Assembly: GCA_023428035.1 (NCBI GenBank)
Contig: JAEYZO010000223.1
Coordinates: forward strand, 1 to 5,429
Direction of reading: 5' to 3'
Origin: Pseudomonadota bacterium
GTDB taxonomy: Bacteria; Myxococcota_A; Polyangia; Polyangiales; Ga0077539
Length of the DNA: 5,429 nucleotides
Shown here: positions 5,021 through 5,429 of the stretch, in pieces
How the letters are laid out: the number at the start of each line of letters is the position of its first letter
Position numbering within the stretch: position 1 is the first letter of the stretch
Translations under genes and position numbers: made by a program
Notes under the pieces: model-generated
The model's database searches: none
What the model was told of the DNA's origin: nothing
What the model saw: the letters and a program-made list of their open reading frames with translations, nothing else

Positions 5021-5429
5021 ATGCGCGCCTCGCTCCTGATCCTCTCCACGACGATGGTCCTCGCGTGCGCCTCGACGCAGGTCGCGACGCGCCCCACCCG
5101 CCGCCTCGTGCGCGTCGCCGAAGGCACCGCGCTCCACACCCGCGCGGACGACGGCTCCCCCAGCGTCACCGTCGCGAGCGGAGCGACCTTTCGCCGTGTG
5201 CGTGCCCGCGGCGAGTGGGTCGAGGTCGAGACCCTCGCGTCGACGCGCCAGTGCGTCCCCACGCTGCGCGCGCCTCGGGGGATGCGGCTGCGCTTCTTCG
5301 TGCGGGCCACCTCCGTGGCTCCGGTGCTCGCCGCGGGCGTGAGCGCGTCGGGCCCGCAGGGCTCGCTCACCGTGGAGCCCGGCGTCGCGCTGCGCGAGCG
5401 GGCGCTCACCCACGCGGGGCTACGCCTCA
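5021..5429 (+). CDS. Partial lipoprotein with probable SH3-like domain
   Basis: An open frame of 136 codons from the ATG at 5021 runs off the right edge without a stop. Residues 1-15 form a type II signal peptide (Arg2, core L-L-I-L-S-T-T-M-V-L, lipobox V13-L14-A15-C16), so the product should be exported and lipidated at Cys16. After a short basic tether, residues about 30-72 (V-R-V-A-E-G-T-A-L-H-T-R-A-D-D-G ... G-A-T-F-R-R-V-R-A-R-G-E-W-V-E-V) have the spacing of a bacterial SH3-like domain: a 'starting value' strand, a Gly-Ala/Thr turn, then G-x-W-V-x-V. Such domains often bind peptidoglycan or peptides (family knowledge; binding here is inferred). Residues 76-136 are not recognised; there is one further Cys at 78. 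No Shine-Dalgarno is visible, and CGCC immediately precedes the ATG. It is probably a separate transcription unit from the acylase because 292 bases with strong dyads lie between. The frame shows the same G/C third-position bias as its neighbours, which supports it as real. Confidence 0.8.
   Translation, partial: MRASLLILSTTMVLACASTQVATRPTRRLVRVAEGTALHTRADDGSPSVTVASGATFRRVRARGEWVEVETLASTRQCVPTLRAPRGMRLRFFVRATSVAPVLAAGVSASGPQGSLTVEPGVALRERALTHAGLRL

Noticed and set aside
4904..5413. Two overlapping minus-strand frames of about 170 residues opposite the 5021 gene
   Set aside because: No recognisable domain; the opposite strand has a clean lipoprotein signal peptide and SH3-like pattern, so these are shadows.

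Overview
The window is very GC-rich (I estimate roughly 70% or more), with third codon positions almost all G or C. It carries three lipoprotein signal peptides in four genes. One of these lipoproteins has a long Asp/Ala-rich tether after the lipidated cysteine, a style common in large-genome Myxococcota (Polyangia/Sandaracinaceae-like bacteria). That assignment is an inference from composition and lipoprotein style; no marker gene is present.

Layout. Bases 1-88 hold the 5' end of a leftward gene encoding a lipoprotein signal peptide (the rest lies outside the window). Bases 89-180 are a short divergent promoter region. Bases 181-1452 encode a complete M18-family metallo-aminopeptidase (ApeB type) with every expected zinc ligand. 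After only 33 bases, 1486-4728 encodes a 1080-residue lipoprotein of the penicillin acylase (Ntn-hydrolase, peptidase S45) family, with a nucleophilic Ser-Asn pair at 356-357, a His at the B23 position, and an unusually long beta region. Bases 4729-5020 are non-coding and hold two strong dyad structures: a nearly perfect 28-base palindrome and a 48-base imperfect hairpin built on a REP-like GCGGGC/GCCCGC core. From 5021 to the right edge runs the start of a third lipoprotein, with a probable SH3-like domain.

How the genes may work together. The aminopeptidase (no signal peptide, presumably cytoplasmic) and the acylase (exported, membrane anchored) probably share a transcript because the gap between them is short and has no promoter. 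A plausible joint role is nutrient salvage: the surface acylase cuts an amide bond in an N-acylated compound outside, and the aminopeptidase finishes peptides inside. The acylase substrate (beta-lactam, acyl-homoserine lactone, acylated peptide or other) cannot be read from sequence.

I see no clear novel defence, mobile or biosynthetic system here. The most interesting points are the enlarged acylase with a lone cysteine pair, the paired dyad structures at 4784-4883, and a shared start-site pattern: all four starts are preceded by CGCC, lack a good Shine-Dalgarno, and three have promoter-like hexamers placed so close that the mRNAs may be leaderless or nearly so.
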